A DNA stretch of 64,000 nucleotides from a bacterium. GTDB taxonomy: Bacteria > SZUA-79 > Acidulodesulfobacterales > Acidulodesulfobacteraceae. Shown piece after piece: positions 34,262 to 41,662 of the stretch (position 1 is the first letter of the stretch; each line of letters begins with the position of its first letter). The DNA is taken from assembly GCA_027318865.1 (NCBI GenBank), contig DAHVOJ010000001.1, positions 1 through 64,000 of the forward strand, written 5' to 3'. The notes beneath the pieces are model-generated. The model did not search any database and had not been told where the DNA came from. It saw nothing but the letters and a program-made list of their open reading frames with translations. The translations under genes and the position numbers were made by a program.

Positions 34262-36152
34262 TTTGTAGGTGCTTTATCAATCCGTTAAATCTGTCTTTCA
34301 ATTCCAAAGCGGCGTCGATTTGCGCAAATAAGGCAATACCTTTGCCCGCATCCGCATCCGTGCCTGTCCCGCCGGAGCCGCGTACGGTTAACGGCTCTAT
34401 TTCCTTTTCCGAAGGTTCCTCGAAATATTTTTTCTGATTTAAATAAACGGCGGCGTCCGCTTCGGAATAGTCGTTCAAAGCGGCAAACCTGTTTTCGAGC
34501 CTCTTTAATATAATTTTTTCTTTTTCTTTATCGTCATATATTTTAGAATATACGAATATAAAAATACAGTCTTTTTTATTAAAAGCGTTAATTATTTTTT
34601 CGCGGTGGGCGCGCTTTAAGAATGTAGCATCGAATATTACGCCGCCGCTACAGGCGTTCCCCCCGCCGGCGGCGCCGATACCGCCTGTTCCATATTCTGC
34701 TCCGCTTTCGAATTCTTTCAATCCTTCTTCGAGCATAGTTCCATAAACTTTGACGTTTGCATCGGCGGAATATTTTACGGATTGAACGGCAGAGCCGAAT
34801 AAATTTTGCCTGATTTCGTCGGTAGAAATAACGCGTGCGTAAAACCACTCCGAAAGCAGGCGGGAAAGCGAAGACTTGCCGCTGCCTGAAAGACCGCAGT
34901 TAAGAATGACTGCCCGCTTTTGCGCAAGCGCAAGGTAAAAACCGGCAAGACCGAAATATTTTAAGGCTTTTGCAGGCGCGTATTTACCGGGGGAAAGCAG
35001 GGCTATCTTGGTTCTGACTATCGCCCTGTAGGCTTTAAAAAACGGGATTACGAAAGGTTCGTATTTTGCGTAGGGGGCTATGGATTTTGAATAGTTAAAA
35101 TAGTTTTTATAACAGCCGAAAAAAACCGCGGATTCGTAAAAATATCCGTTAAATTCAAAATCCATAAGCAAAAAAGCGACGTCTAAATATATATCCTGAC
35201 ATCTGTATCTTTCGTCGAATTCGACACAGTCCATAAGACAGATTCCGTTAACGCGGCGCTGGTCCAAAACGGCGATATGCTCCATCCTTAAATCTCCATG
35301 GACGTCGCGGACAAAACCGCCTTCGGCGCGAAGGCGGATAAACTCGGAGAAGAGCGGAGATGAAAGGAACGAGGAATAAGATGCAACCACCCCGTCAGGC
35401 GAAGCCTGACTCCCCTCCTTGAAAAGGAGGGGAGTTTTTTTGCCGTCGAAAAAGGTGCCAGTTTTTTTGCCGTCGAAAAAGGTGCCAGTTTTATTTATTT
35501 TCTGCGTCCATATTTCCTTTATCGTTTCGTAATTGTCTTCCCAGTTGGCTCTGTAAACGTCGTAAGAGCCGAATTTGGAAATTCTTTCGGACGTCCGGGC
35601 GGTTTTGTGAAAAAGATATATTTTTTTGGCAATTTTTTTTAAAATATCCTCTATATTTATATCGGCGTTACCGGGTTCGTCAATTTTACCATGTTTATTA
35701 ATTTTGGCAAATTTGCCGCTTTTTAATATATTGCTTAAAAAACGTGCCGGCTCGACTCTTTTCATTCTGACTAAGACGTCTATAAGTTTTCCGCCTTTAA
35801 AACCGATAAACCGTCTGTCTTTTTTCTGCCTTAGTTCGACTATGTCTATATAAATTCCGGAACAGGATCTTCTGTTCAGGGACAGTTCCTTTTTTGCGAA
35901 AAAAATTCTCTTTTCAAGGGCGGTATAATCGACAAAACCGAAATTTACCGGTTTTTTTTGCTTGTAGGCAAATTTATCGGTCAGATAAACGCGGGATATG
36001 TGGGTTTCGATTGTTTCGGAAGCCGGCAGCCACTCCGGCAGACTATCGTCTGCCTCCCCTCCTTTATAAGGAGGGGAGCTAACCGTTCCATTTATTTTTA
36101 AATCCGTACCCTTTTCCATTATATCATTTTCGGCTGAATCTTTATCTGTCAT
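34245..36152 (-). CDS. bifunctional aminoglycoside-phosphotransferase-like/P-loop kinase fusion
   Basis: The 635-aa protein joins an APH-like kinase domain to a C-terminal P-loop kinase. The first part has THISRVYLTDKFAYKQKKPV and the catalytic VHGDLRMEHI with a following FDERYRCQDIYLDVAFLLMD. The second has NCGLSGSGKSSLSRLL and STDEIRQNLFG. Such fusions occur widely; their substrate is unknown. A family-A arm codes residues 23-41. A tandem 27-bp repeat plus another arm codes about 221-256. The C-terminal end comes from a MITE-like element, so the native end may be truncated. The start overlaps the rpoS stop by 11 bases. Confidence 0.85.
   Translation of the reverse strand: MTDKDSAENDIMEKGTDLKINGTVSSPPYKGGEADDSLPEWLPASETIETHISRVYLTDKFAYKQKKPVNFGFVDYTALEKRIFFAKKELSLNRRSCSGIYIDIVELRQKKDRRFIGFKGGKLIDVLVRMKRVEPARFLSNILKSGKFAKINKHGKIDEPGNADINIEDILKKIAKKIYLFHKTARTSERISKFGSYDVYRANWEDNYETIKEIWTQKINKTGTFFDGKKTGTFFDGKKTPLLFKEGSQASPDGVVASYSSFLSSPLFSEFIRLRAEGGFVRDVHGDLRMEHIAVLDQRRVNGICLMDCVEFDERYRCQDIYLDVAFLLMDFEFNGYFYESAVFFGCYKNYFNYSKSIAPYAKYEPFVIPFFKAYRAIVRTKIALLSPGKYAPAKALKYFGLAGFYLALAQKRAVILNCGLSGSGKSSLSRLLSEWFYARVISTDEIRQNLFGSAVQSVKYSADANVKVYGTMLEEGLKEFESGAEYGTGGIGAAGGGNACSGGVIFDATFLKRAHREKIINAFNKKDCIFIFVYSKIYDDKEKEKIILKRLENRFAALNDYSEADAAVYLNQKKYFEEPSEKEIEPLTVRGSGGTGTDADAGKGIALFAQIDAALELKDRFNGLIKHLQTQNCR
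35385..35436. repeat. family A palindromic element inside the kinase gene
   Basis: AACCACCCCGTC, the hairpin GTCAGGC-GA-AGCCTGAC and CCCCTCCTT/AAGGAGGGG follow one another exactly as in the intergenic copies. The coding strand reads through as LLFKEGSQASPDGVV. Confidence 0.9.
35435..35488. repeat. 27-bp tandem duplication in the kinase gene
   Basis: Two identical 27-bp units (35435-35461 and 35462-35488) encode the nonapeptide GTFFDGKKT twice. The tract abuts the family A arm. Confidence 0.93.
36029..36084. repeat. family A palindromic element near the start of the kinase gene
   Basis: CCACTCC, the hairpin GGCAGACTATCGTCTGCC (36037-36054) and CCCCTCCTT-ATA-AAGGAGGGG form a diverged copy. 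The peptide read from it, SSPPYKGGEADDSLP, precedes the first conserved block of the kinase domain. Confidence 0.85.
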
Positions 36153-37122
36153 CGGAAGATTTTAAACTTATAAGACCGGCTTCTGTCGCCATTAACTTAA
36201 GTTTTTTTAAGGCTTTAACTTCTATCTGTCTTATACGTTCTTTGGTAAGTCCGAAAATGTTTCCTACTTCATTAAGCGTGCGCGGTTTTTCATAGTTAAG
36301 CCCATACCTTAAAATTATAACCTTTCTTTCAATTTCCGGAAGTTTTATAAGCCATTTATTTAAAAGATTTAACGTTTCGATTTTATCAAGAGTATCATAT
36401 GCGGAATCGGCGCTTTCATCGGTTTTTATTAAATTGGCAAACGAGTTTGCGGAGTTTTCTTCGTCTTCGTTTCCGGAATACGGAGCGTCTAAAGAATAAA
36501 TATTACCTACAAGACTCATAACCTTTTCGAGCTTAGATTCCTTAATCCCCATACGGTCGGCTATCTCGTTTAATTTCGGCTCTCTTTGAATTTCGGACGT
36601 AATCTCTTTTACGGCTCTGGCATATTTGTAAATATTTTCGGATATATGAATAGGCAGCCTTACGACTCTGCCGGAATTCAATATTCCGCGTTCTATAGTC
36701 TGCCTTATCCACCAGATAGCGTAAGTAGAAAACCTGAAACCTTTTTTCGGCTTGAATTTTTCTACCGCTTTTATAAGCCCCAAATTTCCTTCCATAATAA
36801 TGTCCTCGAACGAAAGACCCCTTCCGAGAAATTTTTTTGCCACGCTTATTACAAGCCCAAGGTTGGACTTTATCATTAAATCTCTTGCCTTCTCGTCGCC
36901 TTCCCCGACTTTAAGGGCAAGTTCGTATTCCTGTTTTTTTGTCAAAAGAGGATACTTTTTCAGATATTTAAGATACTGCGTAGAAATAGCATTGTCGTCC
37001 GATTTGATAGATTTATCCGCATCTTTATCGCCTTCGGCGGCATCCGCATCGGGAGCTGTATAAGCAACTTCCGCTCCGGTTCCTTCAGAAATCGCATCGT
37101 TGTTGAGACTTTTGCGCTTCAT
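36142..37122 (-). CDS. rpoS: RNA polymerase sigma factor, RpoS-like
   Basis: The 326-aa protein is a group 1/2 sigma-70 factor that directs RNA polymerase to promoters. Region 1.2 and 2 are seen in LLTKKQEYELALKVGEGDEKA, MIKSNLGLVISVAKKF and KKGFRFSTYAIWWIRQTIERG. Region 3 starts at LPIHISENI, and region 4.2 is LNEVGNIFGLTKERIRQIEVKAL. It lacks the long region 1.1 and the large insert of RpoD. Its place right after surE and pcm is the classical neighbourhood of rpoS, which supports a general-stress or stationary-phase role. It overlaps the 3' end of pcm by 38 bases. Confidence 0.88.
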   Translation of the reverse strand: MKRKSLNNDAISEGTGAEVAYTAPDADAAEGDKDADKSIKSDDNAISTQYLKYLKKYPLLTKKQEYELALKVGEGDEKARDLMIKSNLGLVISVAKKFLGRGLSFEDIIMEGNLGLIKAVEKFKPKKGFRFSTYAIWWIRQTIERGILNSGRVVRLPIHISENIYKYARAVKEITSEIQREPKLNEIADRMGIKESKLEKVMSLVGNIYSLDAPYSGNEDEENSANSFANLIKTDESADSAYDTLDKIETLNLLNKWLIKLPEIERKVIILRYGLNYEKPRTLNEVGNIFGLTKERIRQIEVKALKKLKLMATEAGLISLKSSDDR

Positions 37123-37741
37123 ATCCGTTTTTTCCTATAAGTTTTACAAAATTTGCGGGGGCTATATCTTTTGAGAACATAGCTCCGTTTTTCTTTTCGA
37201 TAACGCAGATGTTCTGCGCCCCGTTTTTTTCCACCGGAACGACCATAATTCCGCCTTCGCTCAGCTGGTTAAACAGGGGCTGCGGGATATCCGGAGAGCA
37301 GGCGGTTATAAGTATTCTGTCGTAAGGCGCATATTCTCCATAACCTATAGATCCGTCTCCGATAATAAAAATTATATTGTGCATATTCAAAGATTCTACG
37401 GCGTTTCTTGCTTTTAAAGATAAATCTCTTATGCGTTCTATCGTAAAAACGGAACCGCAAAGCAAAGAAAGAACGGCGGCTTGATAACCGGAACCGGTTC
37501 CTATCTCCAAAACTTTGAGGTTTTTATTTAAGGCAAGCGCCTGAGTCATAAGCGCAACCGTATAAATACTCGAAATTGTCTGATTATGCCCGATGGGCAG
37601 AGGCGATTCTCCGTAACACATATCGAAATGCCTGAAAGGAGGTTCGACGAACGATTCGCGCGGAATTTTCGCGATAGCGTCTAATACGGCGGCAGAATTT
37701 ATACCTTTAGAGGTGAGGCTGTCGATTATTTTTACGCTCAT
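37085..37741 (-). CDS. pcm: protein-L-isoaspartate O-methyltransferase
   Basis: Pcm repairs aged proteins by methylating isoaspartyl residues with SAM. The 218-aa protein has the family N-terminus IPRESFVEPPFRHFDMCYGE, then PIGHNQTISSIYTVALMTQ. The SAM motif I is VLEIGTGSGYQAAVLSLL, and DRILITACSPDIPQPL follows. Length is typical. It follows surE by 39 bases and overlaps the sigma factor gene. Confidence 0.96.
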   Translation of the reverse strand: MSVKIIDSLTSKGINSAAVLDAIAKIPRESFVEPPFRHFDMCYGESPLPIGHNQTISSIYTVALMTQALALNKNLKVLEIGTGSGYQAAVLSLLCGSVFTIERIRDLSLKARNAVESLNMHNIIFIIGDGSIGYGEYAPYDRILITACSPDIPQPLFNQLSEGGIMVVPVEKNGAQNICVIEKKNGAMFSKDIAPANFVKLIGKNGYEAQKSQQRCDF

Positions 37742-37780
37742 ATCGCAATATTACCTTATATCACAATATCATTGCTTTTT

Positions 37781-38587
37781 TTATTCTTTTATAGAAAAAT
37801 CGATATTTTTTAATTTCTCCATAGCGTTATAGTTGGTCATATCGAGGTGTATCGGCGTAATAGAAATAAGCCCGTTATGCACGGTTTCGTAATCGCTGTT
37901 TTTTATATCGTCGAACATTATATTCTTACCCCATATCCAGTAATATTTTCTGCCTCTCGGGTCTATTTTCTCCACTACGAAATCTTCGAAATAACGCTTG
38001 CCCTGTTTCGTAATTCGATATTCAAAATGATTTTTTTCTTTTTTTATTATAGTCTGCGGAATATTTACGTTCAAGAGGGTATTTTCCGAAAAACCGCTTT
38101 CGTTAAAAACGGAAGCAAGATTAGATACGAATTTGGAAGCTTTCATAAAAGAGGTCTCGAGATCGTCTTCAAGAGAAGCGTCTTTGGGCAGATAACCGCC
38201 TCCTTTATTCACGACTAAAGAAACGGCTATAGATTTTATACCCATAATTGCGCCTTCCATCGCCGCGGAAACCGTTCCGGAATATATAATGTCGTCGCAA
38301 ATATTGCCGCCGTAATTTATTCCCGAAATTATAAGATCGGGCCTCGTTTTTAAAATTGAGTGAACGGCTATGTTTACGGCATCTGTGGGAGTACCGTCCA
38401 CGGAATATATATTCGGCTTAATTTCGTTGACCCTCAAAGGTCTGTCTATGGTGAGCGAATGGGAACTTGCGCTTCTTTCCCTGTCAGGGGCGACTATCGT
38501 TACGTCGTATTTTTTCTTCAGTTCGTCGTATAAGACGTTGATACCGGTCGCATAAACGCCGTCGTCGTTAGAAAGAAGTATATTCAA
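37781..38587 (-). CDS. surE: 5'-nucleotidase/survival protein SurE
   Basis: SurE is a metal-dependent nucleoside monophosphatase linked to stationary-phase survival. The 268-aa protein starts with MNILLSNDDGVYATGINVLY, where the two Asp residues bind the metal. It keeps VAPDRERSASSHSLT, YSVDGTPTDAVNIAVH, LIISGINYGGNICDDIIYSGT and SAAMEGAIMGIKSIAVS, all family blocks. It is 4 bases downstream of the merR-like gene, so probably co-transcribed with merR, pcm and rpoS. Confidence 0.97.
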   Translation of the reverse strand: MNILLSNDDGVYATGINVLYDELKKKYDVTIVAPDRERSASSHSLTIDRPLRVNEIKPNIYSVDGTPTDAVNIAVHSILKTRPDLIISGINYGGNICDDIIYSGTVSAAMEGAIMGIKSIAVSLVVNKGGGYLPKDASLEDDLETSFMKASKFVSNLASVFNESGFSENTLLNVNIPQTIIKKEKNHFEYRITKQGKRYFEDFVVEKIDPRGRKYYWIWGKNIMFDDIKNSDYETVHNGLISITPIHLDMTNYNAMEKLKNIDFSIKE

Positions 38588-38591
38588 GTCT

Positions 38592-39047
38592 TTAGCGCTC
38601 CATTTTTTTTGACGTCAGAAAGGATTTTAAAGAATTAAGTTCACGGCGGACTATTTTAAGCAGTTCCCGTTCCGACGGTTCGGCAGACGTGCCGCCCGTG
38701 TAACCGGCAGTGCCGCCGCCTTTGCTTTTGTTTTCCGATAAATAATCAGTGCGGCATTCGTACAATCCGTCCTGTTGCGGCTTATCATAAGACCGTCTCG
38801 ACTTTAAAGCCTTTCTTGCCCCTTCTATCGTAAATTTCTTATCGTATAAATAATCTTTTACAAGTAAGAGCTTTTCGATATCCGAATGCGAATAAAGCCT
38901 GTGGCTGCTCTTAGATTTATAAGGTTTTAAAAAAGAAAACTCCGTCTCCCAATATCTGATGACGGAAGGCTCTACGCCGATTTTTTTAGCCGCTTCGCCG
39001 ATTTTATAAAAATATTTTTCATCTTGACCGTTTATCGGAACTTCCAT
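38592..39047 (-). CDS. MerR-family transcriptional regulator
   Basis: The 151-aa protein has a MerR-type winged helix at about 11-85: YFYKIGEAAKKIGVEPSVIR, YWETEFSFLKPYKS and HRLYSHSDIEKLLLVKDYLY. Instead of an effector domain it has a short, Gly/Ser-rich linker and a final coiled stretch (ELLKIVRRELNSLKSFLTSKK). MerR proteins of this short kind are regularly encoded just after ihfA in proteobacteria. Its effector, if any, is unknown. It overlaps ihfA by 29 bases. Confidence 0.9.
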   Translation of the reverse strand: MEVPINGQDEKYFYKIGEAAKKIGVEPSVIRYWETEFSFLKPYKSKSSHRLYSHSDIEKLLLVKDYLYDKKFTIEGARKALKSRRSYDKPQQDGLYECRTDYLSENKSKGGGTAGYTGGTSAEPSERELLKIVRRELNSLKSFLTSKKMER

Positions 39048-39336
39048 TTTTATATTTTTTGTTTATTTCCGATTTAAAAATAACGGAAGGCTTAAATTTT
39101 ACGACCTTTCTTTCGCTTATAATAATTGTTTCTCCAGTCCGTGGATTTCTTCCTTTTCTTGCTTTTTTTTCTTTAACCGTAAAATTTCCGAAACCGTTAA
39201 GTTTTATGGTTCCGGCTTCTTCCGCTTCAGACTTTATAAAATCGAAAAAAGATGCTACGTATTCAGCCGATTCTACGGTGGACAATCCTACTTTTGAACG
39301 AACTTTTGCGGCTAAATTTGCTCTTGTTAATGCCAT
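39019..39336 (-). CDS. ihfA: integration host factor subunit alpha / HU-family DNA-binding protein
   Basis: The 105-aa protein bends DNA as a dimer. It has the HU/IHF layout: N-terminal helices (TRANLAAKVRSKVGLSTVES), then GTIKLNGFGNFTVKEKKARKGRNPRTGE, with the DNA-intercalating Pro in RNPRTGE. The closing strand-helix is KVVKFKPSVIFKSEI. A Lys-rich tail extends past the usual end. The context upstream of merR favours IhfA over HU. Confidence 0.9.
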   Translation of the reverse strand: MALTRANLAAKVRSKVGLSTVESAEYVASFFDFIKSEAEEAGTIKLNGFGNFTVKEKKARKGRNPRTGETIIISERKVVKFKPSVIFKSEINKKYKNGSSDKRSR

Positions 39337-39387
39337 AATTTATACTCCATTTTATTTTAAATGAAGATAGTGCGTTACTTATGCTTA

Positions 39388-39738
39388 TTATGCCGCAAGA
39401 GCTTCCTTTACGATGCCGGAAAAAGCCGACGGGTCGGAAAAAGCAATCTCGGACAAGACTTTCCTGTTTAAGTCTATTCCTTTTTTGTTAAGCGCATCCA
39501 TAAATTTTGAGTACGAAACTCCGTTTTCCCTGCATGCGGCGTTAATCCTGACTATCCACATACCCCTGAACTCTCTTTTTTTGACTTTTCTGTCCCTATA
39601 GGCATAGTTAAGCCCCCTGTTTACCGCTTCGTTGGCGGACTTGAAAAGCCTGCTTCTTGCGCCGTAATAGCCTTTAGCCGCTTTTAATACCCTTTTGTGT
39701 CTTTTCTTTGTTAAAATACCTCTTTTTACTCTCGGCAT
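39388..39738 (-). CDS. rplT: 50S ribosomal protein L20
   Basis: L20 is needed for early assembly of the large subunit and represses its own operon by binding the mRNA. The 116-aa sequence shows PRVKRGILTKKRHKRVLKAA, KGYYGARSRLFKSANEAV and YRDRKVKKREFRGMWIVRIN. It keeps the normal length. It follows rpmI by 104 bases and precedes ihfA by 51; the pheS and pheT genes often found between them are absent. Confidence 0.97.
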   Translation of the reverse strand: MPRVKRGILTKKRHKRVLKAAKGYYGARSRLFKSANEAVNRGLNYAYRDRKVKKREFRGMWIVRINAACRENGVSYSKFMDALNKKGIDLNRKVLSEIAFSDPSAFSGIVKEALAA

Positions 39739-39842
39739 TATTTTACTCCTTATTCTTAATTCTTCTTATTGTAACATTTTGTAACATTCCGTTAAATATC
39801 GAACCGATTTTTATATTTGCATTTGCATTTATTTTATTTATT

Positions 39843-40046
39843 TTATAGATAGGGGATTAATCTCCTTACGTTAAGGGAATCTACGGAATTAACTAAGGCT
39901 GATTTTTTAAGCCTGTTTTTTCTGCCGCGTTTTTTCGACGTCAATATATGGCTTTTATTCGCCTTATTATGCGCGACAAGACCGGTTGCGGTCACTTTAA
40001 ACCTTTTCTTTGCTCCTTTTTTCGTCTTCATCTTTATTCTTGTCAT
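39843..40046 (-). CDS. rpmI: 50S ribosomal protein L35
   Basis: The 67-aa basic protein contains [19 protein letters not shown] and [20 protein letters not shown], as in bacterial L35. ATG 40046 has GGGAG 7 bases upstream. It overlaps the 3' end of infC by 50 bases because IF3 has an extended lysine-rich tail, so translation of the two is probably coupled. Confidence 0.96.
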   Translation of the reverse strand: MTRIKMKTKKGAKKRFKVTATGLVAHNKANKSHILTSKKRGRKNRLKKSALVNSVDSLNVRRLIPYL

Positions 40047-40608
40047 TTTTACTCCCTTTATCTTTATTATTTAAAATTAAAATTTTTTTCGTCTTGACCG
40101 GAACGACGACCGTGCTGAAAGTCCTTTTGACGTCCGGCTTAATTGGAAATTCGGGAACGCCAAATTCCTTAAGGTCTTCGATAGCCCTCAATATTACCTT
40201 GATTCCGAGTTCGGTGTGGGCAAGTTCCCTTCCCTTAAAAGTTACAGTTAATTTTACTTTGTTTCCTTCTTTGAGAAAAGAAACGGCATTTTTTAATTTG
40301 AAATTATAATCGTGTTCGTCGGTATTAGGCCTGAATTTAACTTCTTTTAAATGGATTACGACCTGTTTTTTCTTTGCCTCTTGAGCTTTTTTGTTCTGCT
40401 CGTATTTGAATTTGCCGAAATCCATTATTCTGCAAACAGGCGGAACCGCTTCTTCCGAAACTTCGACGAGATCGAGAAGTTTTTCTTTTGCAAGTTTAAT
40501 GGCTTCGTATAAAGGCATTATACCGGCTTGTTTTCCGTTTTCGTCTATAACTCTTACTTCCTTTGCCCTGATATTTTCGTTTATATAAGTTCTGTTATTT
40601 TTCTGTAT
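39997..40608 (-). CDS. infC: translation initiation factor IF-3 with a probable AUA start codon
   Basis: IF-3 keeps ribosomal subunits apart and proofreads start codons. An ATG at 40518 would give only 173 aa and remove conserved N-terminal sequence. The frame is open upstream and encodes the typical [19 protein letters not shown] block. The only start with a good ribosome-binding site is ATA at 40606-40608, with GGAGAGG 5 bases before it, giving 203 aa. infC genes are known for rare AUU/AUC/AUA starts that let IF-3 repress its own synthesis. The C-domain has [20 protein letters not shown] and [14 protein letters not shown]. The tail is Lys/Asp-rich and overlaps rpmI. Confidence 0.93.
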   Translation of the reverse strand: MQKNNRTYINENIRAKEVRVIDENGKQAGIMPLYEAIKLAKEKLLDLVEVSEEAVPPVCRIMDFGKFKYEQNKKAQEAKKKQVVIHLKEVKFRPNTDEHDYNFKLKNAVSFLKEGNKVKLTVTFKGRELAHTELGIKVILRAIEDLKEFGVPEFPIKPDVKRTFSTVVVPVKTKKILILNNKDKGSKNDKNKDEDEKRSKEKV

Positions 40609-40620
40609 GTTAACCTCTCC
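40606..40620 (-). promoter_or_regulatory. ribosome-binding site and AUA start of infC
   Basis: On the minus strand the order is GGAGAGG (40620-40614), TTAAC, then ATA (40608-40606). No ATG, GTG or TTG occurs in frame between this site and codon 31, and the conserved IF-3 N-terminus begins right after it. The pattern matches the autoregulated rare-start initiation known for infC. Confidence 0.75.
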
Positions 40621-40705
40621 TTTTTCATTTTTTAATTTATTGCATAAAACGGGTTAGCGTTAAATTATTGCATAATTTATGTTCCGTGTCAATATGATTT
40701 TATTG

Positions 40706-40871
40706 CCCAAAATTGCCGATAGAAAATTATTTTTCTGGATTCCTGCTTACGCAGGAATGACTTCGCAGGTTTTAAGGTCTTCACCCAACGGGTGTCATTC
40801 CCGCGTAGGCGGGAATCCAGTATTTATTTAACTTTAAAGCCATTTTAATGGTTTCTATCGGCAATTTTGGG
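40706..40871. mobile_element. MITE-like element, family M2, with 5-bp target duplication
   Basis: The same 20-bp terminal inverted repeats as the element at 34047 (CCCAAAATTGCCGATAGAAA and complement, here at 40706-40725 and 40852-40871) bound 166 bp. They are flanked by TATTG on both sides (40701-40705, 40872-40876). Inside are nested CTGGATTCC/GGAATCCAG arms, the ATTCCCGCGTAGGCGGGAAT palindrome and CACCC-AAC-GGGTG. It lies between bamD and infC, 8 bases after the bamD stop codon. No open frame is present. Confidence 0.94.
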
Positions 40872-40879
40872 TATTGATT

Positions 40880-41662
40880 TTATTCCGCATACCTGCTTTT
40901 CGGATACTTTGTTTTAAGAATATTCATATAGCGCGCTTCTAATTTTTTATTGCCCGAACGTCCGTAGCATACGGCGAGATAATAAAGCGTTTTAGGTATA
41001 ACGGGAACGTCGTCCGCGCCGTATTGCTTTAAAACGGTTTTAAACATATAAACCGCAGGCTTCCATAAACTTGCGTTATAATAGTAAAGTCCGGTAAAAA
41101 AAGTATTTTCGGACAGCCTTATATTTATAAACCTGATATATTTAAACGCGTTTTTTGAATATTTGGAATAAGGATAATCCGATATAAGTTTTTCAAAAAC
41201 GGCTTTTGCATTTTTTAAGGGACTCTGATTTCTTCCTACGGCTAATTTTCTTTTATAAAAAGACATGGCTTCATAATACATGGCAAAAGGAACATATTTA
41301 GAACGCGGGTGCAGGTGTATAAAATCCAAATAAGCGCCGGCGGATTCTATATACTTTCCTTCGAGATAATAAACATCCCCGAGCCTGATTTCCGCCGTTG
41401 CTGTTTTACCGTAAGCGGGATAATTTTCTATCAGGGCTTTGAAATTTTTTGAGGCTCCGCTATAGTTTTTGTTATGCGAATCGCGCATGGCTTTATTGTA
41501 ATAAACGCCGGGCGGCAAAATATTTTTCTTGACGTTTTTACCGCAGCCTGAAAGCATAATCGAAAATACCAAGGTTACAACTACTATTGCTGTTATCGAT
41601 AAAATTAAATTGCGTAAAGGAACAGATTTAAAATCCGTCCCCCGTTCCGTCTCCTTTCCCAA
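40880..41662 (-). CDS. BamD-like outer-membrane assembly lipoprotein (TPR)
   Basis: The 260-aa lipoprotein resembles BamD, a component of the beta-barrel assembly machine. The signal ends in the lipobox LSGC (Cys40). Tetratricopeptide-type helices follow: YYNKAMRDSHNKNYSGASKNF, LIENYPAYGKTATAEIRLGDV, YYLEGKYIESAGAYLDFI and later PKTLYYLAVCYGRSGNKK. The start is TTG 41662, directly after the preceding stop, with AGGGGA 7 bases upstream. The first 16 residues (…RGTDFKSVP) come from a palindromic repeat (41619-41642), which has replaced or extended the original n-region. No ATG, GTG or TTG lies between it and the hydrophobic core. Confidence 0.85.
   Translation of the reverse strand: MGKETERGTDFKSVPLRNLILSITAIVVVTLVFSIMLSGCGKNVKKNILPPGVYYNKAMRDSHNKNYSGASKNFKALIENYPAYGKTATAEIRLGDVYYLEGKYIESAGAYLDFIHLHPRSKYVPFAMYYEAMSFYKRKLAVGRNQSPLKNAKAVFEKLISDYPYSKYSKNAFKYIRFINIRLSENTFFTGLYYYNASLWKPAVYMFKTVLKQYGADDVPVIPKTLYYLAVCYGRSGNKKLEARYMNILKTKYPKSRYAE
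41619..41642. repeat. degenerate AGATTT palindrome at the start of the BamD-like gene
   Basis: GGAACAGATTT and AAATCCGTCCC are inverted repeats with two transition mismatches. They are related to the perfect palindrome at 33392-33430. The coding strand gives RGTDFKSVP. Confidence 0.75.
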
